Positions 1-6,703 of a stretch of DNA of 7,056 nt are shown here, piece after piece. Origin of the DNA: Bacteroidota bacterium (GTDB lineage: Bacteria; Bacteroidota; Bacteroidia; Flavobacteriales_D; Crocinitomicaceae); contig JAJRQP010000279.1 of NCBI GenBank assembly GCA_024280195.1, positions 1-7,056 on the forward strand. The letters are read 5' to 3'. The position numbers were made by a program, and so were the translations under genes. The stretch's first letter is position 1, and every line of letters starts with the position of its first letter. Below the pieces are notes generated by a model. It was not told the origin of the DNA. It ran no database searches and saw only the letters and a list, made by a program, of their open reading frames with translations.

Positions 1-3000
1 CATTTGCCAATGCCTCTAAACGATCAAAGATAGATGGGAACATGGAAGCATAAATGTGTCCTATTTTCTCTTGCGTTCTTTTTGCCAATGCGCCATCTGG
101 GTTACCCATTTCTTCATCGTTTGCAGCGGCTGTTAGCTTAAAATAAGCATTAATTGCGGCATACAAATGAGTGGTGTTGGTAGACCTCGTTGTTATCGCA
201 ACATTTCCTTTCTCGTAATACCCAAGAATGGATTCTAACTGACTAGCAAGTATATTACCTAATTTTTCTGCGCCTTTTTTATCCCCTACCGCATACATCA
301 CACGAACGTATTCATGTAAAATCCCGTCAGAATAAGCTGACAAAGTTTTACCATTGATTGTATAATTATCTCTTGGAGAAGGAGTTGGTTCACCGTAATC
401 AATTACAATTTCAGGTGGCATGATTTCTAAAGAGCGTTGCAATAAATTCTTCGCTTTCTCAAGATTACTTGCTATTTCTTTCTCAGAAACCTCATCCGGA
501 ACACCAACTACATTTGCATTTGCAGAAAGATACATTTCTCTTTGCTTATTTGATTCTTTGGCTCTCAATGAGTTGACCATAAAATCTTCTGCTAAAGAAA
601 GGAAGTGCAATCTGTATTGTGAAGTATGTCTTCTTGCATAATAATCAGTCAACACAGTTGGATTGTTCATCTGCCCATACGTGTATTTATTCATTAAATT
701 ATCGTACATTTTATCCGAATTAAATCGTGCTTGGGTATTCTTCAACGGACTCAATTCGAAGACCATTCCATTTTGCTTGATGAAACCTTTTCTATATAAA
801 GCAAGAGAGACATCAGAACCTCCTGGAGAAGAGAAACCTACGCTTCGTTTCCAGTCATTATTCGCAAGAATATCAAGCATCATCACTTGTTCTCTTGTTA
901 AACCTCTTTTCTCAAACTCAAAACGAACCTCTGTTAAACATTCTCCAGCTTGCGCTTTGGTAATCACTTCAGAACTCACTGCATTTTTTACATTAACAGG
1001 AAGAACGAAACCATTACTTGGAAAAATTCTCACCATTTGCCCTTGACCAAAATCAATCAAGTTAGCATCATCTCTTGTGAATTCCATTGCATCTGCAAGA
1101 ACTGTTGAGTTCCATGATTTATCAAAATCAAGCAACAATTTTTGAAGTGCTTGTAAATTCTGTTCTGGCATCGTGACCATACTGCTTTGAGAAGCAATGA
1201 GTACATCCATCCCAGATTTCATCTTGTTATAAATCTGACTAGCAATGTTATCATTGGCCAATGGTGCAGCCATGATAGAGCGCATTTTATTCAACCTTCC
1301 AATCACTCTAGAATCAGTTGTAGATGCAGAATTCATCAACGTTGAACCTTGAATCGTTAAATTATTCACTGCTTGACGCATCTTAACTGGATTTGCATCC
1401 GCTCTTAACTCTATTACCTTTTTAATCACTTTAGGACTTGCTTTCAGGTAGAATAACTCAAATAAATCGGAGAATAAAACTTGATCCGTTTTACCTGCAT
1501 ACATCAAAATTTGATCTTCTGTAAACTTAATTGGTAAAGGATCCGACTCGTACGTTTTTAACTTCATTTGGTTAGTGTACCAATCTGTTTGCATCAACGA
1601 AAGGTTACAAACACGCACATCTGTTCTCTTACCTTCTACTTCTTGCATGTACCATAGTGGGAAAGTATCATTATCACCATTGGTGAATAAAATTCCATTT
1701 GGTCCATTTGACTTTAGATAATTGTAAGCTAAATCGTGAGCTGATGTCTTTAAACTTCTGTCGTGATCATCCCAACCTTGCATCCCCATAATCACAGGAA
1801 TGAATAACCCGAGAATAACCGCAACGATTGCTCCTTGCTTTTCTTGCGTAAATACTTTCTTTAAACCAGTCATTAGTCCAAGAGCACCTGCTGCAATAAT
1901 CACCATGATTAACCAAGAAATAGTTGTTGGCATTGACACTTCACTTCCCATATCAAAAATCAATGCTAAGAGAAGACCTGCACCTGCAATCATTCCTAGT
2001 TTTTTGTATTCATTGACTCCGAAAGATTTGAATGCTTCGTAGAGTGCATAGACTCCTATACCAATCCACATAGCAAAGAAATAGAATGAACCCGCATATG
2101 CATAATCGCGTTCTCTTGGTTCGTAAGGTTTAGGATTAAGATAAATAATAATTGCCAAACCTGTCAATAAGAACACCACCGTAATTACGAAAGCATCTTT
2201 TGGAGCTTTGTAATAATGGAAGAACAACCCTATGATTCCTAAAATTAATGGAAGCAAGAAGAACTTATTATTAGACGGGTTTTCACTCGTAAAATAGGGT
2301 TCTACATTGTCTTGTGTTCCTAAACGGGCATCATCTACGATGTCGAAACCAGTAATCCAATTTCCACGAACGGCTCCTCCTTCTGTATTTTGAATATCAT
2401 TTTGACGGCCTGAGAAATTCCACATAAAATACCTCCAATACATCCAATTAACTTGATATTTGGTAAAGAAAGTCATGTTTTCTCCAAACGTTGGCAGTCT
2501 GTTTTTGTCTTTTCCTTTTTCGGTTGGAGTTCCATCATTCGGATCGTAGCCAGACCAATTTTTATAACCTTGAATTCTTCTTGCATCATTGGTCATAAAC
2601 ATTCTCGGGAAGAAAGTTGTTTGCGCATAAGTTGCAACGGCATTCTTTCGAGTAGATGCGTTTGATTCAAAATAATCTTCAGAGACTTCTGCTCCAGAAA
2701 CTGTTTTTGCAAATTCTTCGGCACGTTTTTCATCTTCAAAAGCTTTGACAACCACATCGTTCTTGGTAACCACAAAACGACGCAAGTAGAATGGAGAAAT
2801 ATCTTTCCATTGATCTCTTGGGTTCTCTTTTGAATTCCAATAATTGCCAAATAAAATAGGAGAAGAACCGTATTGCTCACGTTTCAAATACGATTGAAGT
2901 GTTACTAAATTCTCTGGATCATTCTCATCTAGTGGAGTATTAGCATTCGAGCGAATAACGATAACAGCAAAAGATCCGTAACCGATTAATAATAACAACA

Positions 3001-3907
3001 GTCCCATTGTTGCAGAATATAAAACGGTCTTGTGCTTCTTTCTTGCGTATCTTATTAGCAGAACACCACCTATAATAACCAAAATAAAGAAGAAAATTGT
3101 TCCAGAATAAAAAGGCAAACCAAGTGACTTTACAAAGCCTACTTCAAACATCGAGGCCATTGAAATAGAACCAGAAATAACACCTACTTGAATAAATCCA
3201 AGAACGATTAAGGAAAGAATACCGACACCTAAAAACTTAGTCACCGTAACTGTTTTCTCGTATCTGAAGTAAATCACATACGCAATTGCTGGAACAACTA
3301 AGATACCTAAAAGATGGACTCCAATAGCTAAACCTAATAAGAACATGATTAATAACAACCATCTATCTGGCGAATAACCTTGCATCAAAGCACCGTGTTT
3401 TATTTCAGACATTTCTTCATCCCACTTCATAATAGCCCAGAAAATGGCAGCTGTAAACAATGATGACATTGCGTACACCTCACCTTCTACTGCTGAGAAC
3501 CAAAATGATTCTGAAAAAGTATAAGCCATTGCTCCGACAAATGCACTCCCAAAAATGGCAATTTTATCACCTGTTGAAAGTGATGATTTTCCTTTCATCG
3601 CAATTTTTTTGACAAACATTGTCAGTGTCCAGAACATAAAAAGAATGGTTGCAGAACTGCAAAGAGCCGAAAGTCTATTGATCCATATTGCGACATTTTC
3701 AGGTTCAGCAAAGAAAGAAAACAACCTTCCCAACACCATAAATAATGGAGCACCTGGCGGATGTCCTACTTCTAACTTGTATGCTGCAGTTATGTATTCT
3801 CCACAATCCCAAAGTGACACCGTATCTTCAATGGTAATAAAAAATACTGTCGTTGCGATTAAAAACACCAACCAACCTAAGTAGCGGTTTAATTTGTTAT
3901 AGCTCAT
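1..3907 (-). CDS. DUF2723 / GT117-family polytopic membrane protein, C-terminus cut off by the window edge
   Basis: The reading frame runs without a stop from the ATG at 3905-3907 to the left edge, giving about 1302 codons with no end yet. The N-terminus has a membrane segment (residues about 10-26) followed by acidic residues E27, D28, D34 and E37 in DCGEYITAAYKLEVGHPPG. This is the hallmark opening of the Bacteroidota DUF2723 family, which databases label glycosyltransferase family 117 (GT-C-like fold). More hydrophobic segments lie near 80-99, 113-160, 180-245, 265-318, 548-625 and 637-711, roughly 12-14 in all. They are split by a soluble loop (about 320-545). PRERDYAYAGSFYFF near residue 600 and NGDNDTFPLWYMQEVEG from residue 743 are further family signatures. 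The rest is a soluble helical domain, possibly TPR-like. The likely role is transfer of a sugar from a lipid-linked donor at the inner membrane; donor and acceptor cannot be read from the sequence. The start is supported by the absence of any in-frame ATG before an upstream TGA. No Shine-Dalgarno is visible. Family assignment is confident; enzymatic activity is inferred. Confidence 0.93.
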   Translation of the reverse strand, partial: MSYNKLNRYLGWLVFLIATTVFFITIEDTVSLWDCGEYITAAYKLEVGHPPGAPLFMVLGRLFSFFAEPENVAIWINRLSALCSSATILFMFWTLTMFVKKIAMKGKSSLSTGDKIAIFGSAFVGAMAYTFSESFWFSAVEGEVYAMSSLFTAAIFWAIMKWDEEMSEIKHGALMQGYSPDRWLLLIMFLLGLAIGVHLLGILVVPAIAYVIYFRYEKTVTVTKFLGVGILSLIVLGFIQVGVISGSISMASMFEVGFVKSLGLPFYSGTIFFFILVIIGGVLLIRYARKKHKTVLYSATMGLLLLLIGYGSFAVIVIRSNANTPLDENDPENLVTLQSYLKREQYGSSPILFGNYWNSKENPRDQWKDISPFYLRRFVVTKNDVVVKAFEDEKRAEEFAKTVSGAEVSEDYFESNASTRKNAVATYAQTTFFPRMFMTNDARRIQGYKNWSGYDPNDGTPTEKGKDKNRLPTFGENMTFFTKYQVNWMYWRYFMWNFSGRQNDIQNTEGGAVRGNWITGFDIVDDARLGTQDNVEPYFTSENPSNNKFFLLPLILGIIGLFFHYYKAPKDAFVITVVFLLTGLAIIIYLNPKPYEPRERDYAYAGSFYFFAMWIGIGVYALYEAFKSFGVNEYKKLGMIAGAGLLLALIFDMGSEVSMPTTISWLIMVIIAAGALGLMTGLKKVFTQEKQGAIVAVILGLFIPVIMGMQGWDDHDRSLKTSAHDLAYNYLKSNGPNGILFTNGDNDTFPLWYMQEVEGKRTDVRVCNLSLMQTDWYTNQMKLKTYESDPLPIKFTEDQILMYAGKTDQVLFSDLFELFYLKASPKVIKKVIELRADANPVKMRQAVNNLTIQGSTLMNSASTTDSRVIGRLNKMRSIMAAPLANDNIASQIYNKMKSGMDVLIASQSSMVTMPEQNLQALQKLLLDFDKSWNSTVLADAMEFTRDDANLIDFGQGQMVRIFPSNGFVLPVNVKNAVSSEVITKAQAGECLTEVRFEFEKRGLTREQVMMLDILANNDWKRSVGFSSPGGSDVSLALYRKGFIKQNGMVFELSPLKNTQARFNSDKMYDNLMNKYTYGQMNNPTVLTDYYARRHTSQYRLHFLSLAEDFMVNSLRAKESNKQREMYLSANANVVGVPDEVSEKEIASNLEKAKNLLQRSLEIMPPEIVIDYGEPTPSPRDNYTINGKTLSAYSDGILHEYVRVMYAVGDKKGAEKLGNILASQLESILGYYEKGNVAITTRSTNTTHLYAAINAYFKLTAAANDEEMGNPDGALAKRTQEKIGHIYASMFPSIFDRLEALAN

Positions 3908-4073
3908 ATTGTAATGTTTCGTTTTAAGTGGCTCATAAAATTTAAAGAAATTAATAAGCAGTGCGAAAATAACAATATCTCATCAGGTTGTTATGAATCA
4001 AAAGTGAAATTTTGCCAAATTTTAGCTGTTGAAAAAAATAATTAAAGAAAAAAGTCATTTTTTTCATTCTCAA

Positions 4074-4106
4074 TTTGTTTAAAAAAGAAATTTGTTAGTA
4101 TCTTTG
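4074..4106 (+). promoter_or_regulatory. Putative Bacteroidota-type promoter of tRNA-Gln
   Basis: TATCTTTG at 4099-4106 matches the Bacteroidota -7 consensus TAnnTTTG exactly. TTTG at 4074-4077 lies 21 bases upstream, where the -33 element is expected. Transcription would then start near 4111, about 29 bases before the mature tRNA 5' end. Location and spacing fit well, but there is no experimental support and the region is very AT-rich, so chance matches are possible. Confidence 0.6.
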
Positions 4107-4111
4107 CCCTC

Positions 4112-4127
4112 GCAATTGTTGAATTGC
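4112..4127 (+). other. Small inverted repeat in the tRNA-Gln leader
   Basis: GCAATT (4112-4117) and AATTGC (4122-4127) are perfect complements around a GTTG loop, so a 6-bp hairpin could form right at the predicted 5' end of the tRNA precursor. It may protect the precursor or guide RNase processing, or be coincidence in AT-rich DNA. No function can be assigned. Confidence 0.3.
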
Positions 4128-4139
4128 AAATTGAAATTT

Positions 4140-4212
4140 TGTCCCATGGTGTAACTGGCAACACGTCTGTTTTTGGTATAGAAGAGTCTAGGTTCGAGCC
4201 CTAGTGGGACAA
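4140..4212 (+). tRNA. tRNA-Gln, anticodon TTG
   Basis: A complete cloverleaf can be drawn. The acceptor stem is TGTCCCA (4140-4146) with TGGGACA (4205-4211), seven perfect pairs, and A4212 is the discriminator. The D stem is GTGT/ACAC (4149-4152 with 4161-4164) around an 8-base loop. The anticodon stem is TCTGT/ATAGA (4166-4170 with 4178-4182, one G-T pair). Its loop is TTTTGGT (4171-4177), with anticodon TTG at 4173-4175 and a purine at position 37. The variable loop is 5 bases. The T stem is CTAGG/CCTAG with loop TTCGAGC (4193-4199). The UUG anticodon reads CAA and, by wobble, CAG. The 3' CCA is not encoded, so a nucleotidyltransferase must add it. The gene stands alone between a putative promoter and a strong terminator. 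Confidence 0.96.
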
Positions 4213-4214
4213 CA

Positions 4215-4246
4215 AAAGCCGCCTTTTTCGAAAGGCGGCTTTTTTT
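4215..4246 (+). terminator. Rho-independent terminator after tRNA-Gln, possibly shared with the convergent nuclease gene
   Basis: AAAGCCGCCTTT (4215-4226) pairs perfectly with AAAGGCGGCTTT (4231-4242) around a TTCG tetraloop, and the T run continues to 4246. The GC-rich core is striking in such AT-rich surroundings. It begins 3 bases after the tRNA discriminator. Read on the minus strand it is also a hairpin, followed by only four Ts. It lies 46 bases past the stop of the convergent nuclease gene, so it may stop both transcripts, more strongly the tRNA's. Confidence 0.92.
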
Positions 4247-4288
4247 ATCTCTTATTTATTTTCCAATAACCGCTGAAATATTTCTCCT

Positions 4289-6205
4289 TTACCTCTTAAT
4301 AACTCTATGCTGACCCAAATTAGTCTTAACAATATAAACATCTGCACTTAAGTTATTCATTCTCAATCGAACTTCATGTCGGTTCACATATTCAAAAGAA
4401 ACTAAAGAAGTTACATCTCGTCCTAATAAATCAAAAACTTGAATTTGACCTAATCCCTCCATTTCTCCACTTATCGTTAACACATCCTTTACAGGGTTTG
4501 GATAATAGACCAGATCTTGGCTCGAACCAAAATTCACTTGTCTAATTTCTGAATAAGAAAACTGTCCATCAAAATCAACTTGTTTTAATCTGTAATAAGA
4601 ATTACCCGTAAGTGGAGAATAATCAACTTCAAAATAATCAATTTCTTCTGTTGAATTCCCTGCACCAGAAACAAAACCTATTTCTTCCCACGTATTTAAA
4701 TCACTCGAACGTTCAATAAGAAAATAATCATTGTTGTTTTCCGAAGATGTTGTCCAATTTACTTTTACTGTTTCTCTCTCTATAGAAGCATCGAAACTTA
4801 GCAATTCAATTGGTAATACAATCGCATCACAGGCAGTTCCGTTTTCGTCTCCCCAAACTAGATAGACATACCCAGGACTATAAATAAATGGATTCCAATT
4901 GCCTTGAATAGCATAAACTGCACGATTACGGTCAATTTCTTTCTGACTAACAGGATCTTGTGTATGCCATTGCAAAAGAACTTGCATAGCCCAATTCTGG
5001 ATACTTGGATAAGTTGTTCCATCAATAAAACAAGCTCCTTGAGAATTAGCTCCTTGCCAAGCAGCCATATTATGTTGATATCTTGTTGCAATGTAAAAAT
5101 ACGTTCTTGCATAATCCCCCTTAAATTCATCAATTGGTTCAAAATACCGCTTACTACCTGTTGCTGGAGTGCAAGGGTAGGAGGCATTTGCTCCCATCAT
5201 CCAACCATTTGAACCTGTTGTTGACGGAGTCAAAACCATACCTGGAGCATAATTGCTTTTTGAAGAATTCAATGATCTATCTGAAGCATAAATATGATGC
5301 ATATCGGTGTTTATTGTATCACTCAAATTTGTACCTCCCCCCCACCAAGACCGAGGAAATGTATGTTCTCTATTGTAACAATTACCTTCTCCACCTGGGC
5401 AAGAACCTTGATCTCTATGCGTGCAATGATTGTACTCCACCTCACCTGTTGCTGCAGGTCTATCTGTAAACATATCCCAAACAATTGTTGCTGTACCGGC
5501 ATCATTTAACCGTGTATCTGTATGCATTAGTGCATCCCAAACGTCATATTGAGAAGAAGAACTATACCTAATTCTTTCAGGCTGAACAACAATTAAATCA
5601 TGTAATTCTTGTTTTAAATCGGCACAAGTTGCACCTGGGGTAACATTTACAAAATAATTGGCATCAATGTGCACATTGTCTATTCTATACAATTTAGAAT
5701 TGGAAGAAGTTCCCGTATATTTGAAAGCAAAGTAAACAGCAGTACCCGCCACCATTCCAACATCAATAGCAGGATGTCTCTGAAAAGTAATATTAAAACA
5801 AGGTGTTGCATTCAAATCAATTAGCCTTAGTGGTAAGTTCGTCCAAGTTGCTGCCGCAACATCTGCCGGTGTGCCTCCATTGTTATAATTAGAAGAATAA
5901 ACTAACTCAACAAAGTTTCCGTTGTTGGCATCAAAATAATCAAACATAAAGAACTCTTCTGTTTGAGCATCCATATTTATAGCTGGAGAAATTAACCAAT
6001 CTTCATCGTTTACACCTCCTGAACCATCGATTTCCATATAATTAGCAGTTGGTGTCCAAACATCAGCCGCATCTGAAACATTTACAGATGACCAAGTACC
6101 AATTCCTGTATTAAAATTTTCTTGGTGAACAAAAACTTGAGATGAAGAGCTTCCAATATGGAAAAATAAAAACAAGGCAAATAGCCGTTGAATGGTGAGA
6201 TTCAT
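4289..6205 (-). CDS. Secreted endonuclease I family nuclease with choice-of-anchor J-like domain and T9SS type A sorting domain
   Basis: This 638-residue protein should be exported by Sec and then passed through the outer membrane by the type IX system. It would there cut extracellular DNA or RNA. Residues 1-22 form a signal peptide (R7, hydrophobic core, cleavage near SSS/Q23). Residues about 25-185 resemble choice-of-anchor J (EDWLISPAINM near 68-78), probably a binding or adhesion module. Residues about 190-460 are the endonuclease I domain related to EndA and Vvn: NREHTFPRSWW starts at N278 with the expected metal ligand E280 and catalytic base H281, then DMHHIYASDRS (301-311) and a SxSNYAPG segment with N318. 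Residues about 463-559 are the FN3-like LPIELLSFDA...YYRLKQVDFDGQFSYSE module. YPNP at 568-571 opens the type A sorting domain, which runs to the C-terminus. Unusual: the late motif is QGNWNPFIY (434-442) where relatives typically have QGNRNPFID. A G7 run encodes part of WWGGG (287-291). The frame is intact and the gene stands alone, convergent with the tRNA. Substrate preference is inferred from the family. Confidence 0.93.
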   Translation of the reverse strand: MNLTIQRLFALFLFFHIGSSSSQVFVHQENFNTGIGTWSSVNVSDAADVWTPTANYMEIDGSGGVNDEDWLISPAINMDAQTEEFFMFDYFDANNGNFVELVYSSNYNNGGTPADVAAATWTNLPLRLIDLNATPCFNITFQRHPAIDVGMVAGTAVYFAFKYTGTSSNSKLYRIDNVHIDANYFVNVTPGATCADLKQELHDLIVVQPERIRYSSSSQYDVWDALMHTDTRLNDAGTATIVWDMFTDRPAATGEVEYNHCTHRDQGSCPGGEGNCYNREHTFPRSWWGGGTNLSDTINTDMHHIYASDRSLNSSKSNYAPGMVLTPSTTGSNGWMMGANASYPCTPATGSKRYFEPIDEFKGDYARTYFYIATRYQHNMAAWQGANSQGACFIDGTTYPSIQNWAMQVLLQWHTQDPVSQKEIDRNRAVYAIQGNWNPFIYSPGYVYLVWGDENGTACDAIVLPIELLSFDASIERETVKVNWTTSSENNNDYFLIERSSDLNTWEEIGFVSGAGNSTEEIDYFEVDYSPLTGNSYYRLKQVDFDGQFSYSEIRQVNFGSSQDLVYYPNPVKDVLTISGEMEGLGQIQVFDLLGRDVTSLVSFEYVNRHEVRLRMNNLSADVYIVKTNLGQHRVIKR

Positions 6206-6234
6206 AATTTTATAGTTTAGTTGTATTAGCTATT

Positions 6235-6266
6235 CAAATATCGAAAATATTGCGCAAGCATACAAA
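6235..6266 (-). promoter_or_regulatory. Possible promoter of the secreted nuclease gene
   Basis: Read on the minus strand, GATATTTG (6235-6242) differs by one base from TAnnTTTG, and TTTG (6263-6266) lies 20 bases upstream. This geometry resembles the tRNA promoter in the same window. The start of transcription would be near 6230, about 25 bases before the ATG. The ATG is preceded by AT-rich sequence with no Shine-Dalgarno, as is normal in Bacteroidota. The one mismatch and AT-rich setting keep confidence low. Confidence 0.4.
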
Positions 6267-6417
6267 AAAACACCCCTTCTTTCGACGAATAAAAACAGCG
6301 CTACTAATAGACCTCTACGGCTAAACCGATTCTTAACTAAGGAGTTGACTCTTTAATAATAAGTCTATATTTATCGTCAATTGTCGACGAAAAAACATTG
6401 TTATTGTTTCCTTTAAC
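6267..6417. other. Intergenic stretch with no gene seen; short TCGACGA repeat
   Basis: No convincing reading frame or RNA gene is visible between the nuclease promoter region and the terminator of the small membrane protein gene. TCGACGA followed by an A-rich tail ending in CA occurs at 6282-6297 and, two bases shorter, at 6384-6397. The second copy also forms a weak TCGTC/GACGA hairpin (6374-6390). A weak 6-bp hairpin lies near 6340-6356. No function can be assigned. Confidence 0.4.
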
Positions 6418-6445
6418 AAAAAAAAGCACCTCAAATAGAGGTACT
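6418..6445 (-). terminator. Rho-independent terminator of the small membrane protein gene
   Basis: On the minus strand AGTACCTC (6445-6438) pairs with GAGGTGCT (6432-6425), eight pairs including one G-T, around the loop TATTT. A run of seven Ts (6424-6418) follows. It lies 29 bases beyond the stop codon of the 50-codon gene, which supports that gene being a real, separately transcribed unit that does not read through into the nuclease gene. Confidence 0.85.
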
Positions 6446-6474
6446 TCAGTTATTTAACTTCGTTTTAAACGACT

Positions 6475-6627
6475 TTATTCTTCTTCGTCAAAAATTCTTT
6501 TTGGCTTCATCATTTCAAATGCACCAATAGTAATCCAGAATGGTAAAATGAATCCCATAAGGAATAATAATAGCCAAAATGCCATTCCACCAAATAAAAG
6601 AAACAATACTATACCTAAAATACTCAT
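6475..6627 (-). CDS. Small membrane protein of unknown function, 50 residues
   Basis: The frame begins MSILGIVLFLLFGG at the ATG at 6625-6627 and ends FDEEE before TAA at 6475-6477. Residues 3-37 are almost entirely hydrophobic with a GG at 13-14 and a P at 29, consistent with one long or two short membrane segments (about 3-13 and 15-37). A short basic stretch (K41, K43, R44) follows, then an acidic tail D47-E50. A cytoplasmic C-terminus would fit the positive-inside rule. Evidence that it is real: sensible membrane-protein composition, basic residues at the membrane edge, a good terminator 29 bases downstream, and placement divergent from fumC with only 76 bases between the starts. No Shine-Dalgarno is seen. 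I do not recognise the family. It could be a small subunit or regulator of a membrane complex, but nothing here shows a partner. Confidence 0.8.
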   Translation of the reverse strand: MSILGIVLFLLFGGMAFWLLLFLMGFILPFWITIGAFEMMKPKRIFDEEE

Positions 6628-6634
6628 GTGTTGT

Positions 6635-6642
6635 TATTTTTG
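6635..6642 (+). promoter_or_regulatory. Possible -7 element of the fumC promoter
   Basis: TATTTTTG matches TAnnTTTG in the 76-base divergent spacer and would give a 5' leader of about 55 bases for fumC. No TTG is found at the expected -33 position, which falls inside the small membrane protein gene, so this is only a candidate. I could not identify a clear matching element on the minus strand for the divergent small gene. Confidence 0.3.
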
Positions 6643-6703
6643 TATTACAAAATATTAATTGCCGTAAAAATAAATAAATTATTCATATCAAATACACAAA
6701 ATC

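Noticed and set aside
420..2042. Plus-strand open frames at 420-641, 663-1046 and 1800-2042
   Set aside because: They are antisense to the continuous DUF2723 frame and have no recognisable protein features.
2593..2880. 95-codon minus-strand open frame
   Set aside because: It lies in another frame inside the DUF2723 gene, whose own frame is continuous there and encodes family-typical sequence; the product resembles nothing.
3555..3884. 109-codon plus-strand open frame opposite the start of the DUF2723 gene
   Set aside because: It is antisense to the most conserved part of DUF2723 (the DCGEYI and HPPG region), so its openness is explained by the sense codons.
3964..3971. TATTTTCG on the minus strand as a DUF2723 promoter element; the same octamer occurs at 6242-6249 upstream of the nuclease gene
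   Set aside because: It differs from TAnnTTTG and no TTG lies about 20 bases upstream of the copy at 3964. In AT-rich DNA the double occurrence is weak evidence.
4021..4098. AT-rich stretch with long A and T runs as a possible hairpin or binding site
   Set aside because: The apparent pairing is only A runs against T runs, expected in AT-rich spacers, with no GC core or repeat structure.
4858..5505. Several open frames of 60-111 codons on both strands in the middle of the nuclease gene
   Set aside because: All overlap the catalytic domain in other frames, have implausible composition, and none has an independent promoter or known domain.
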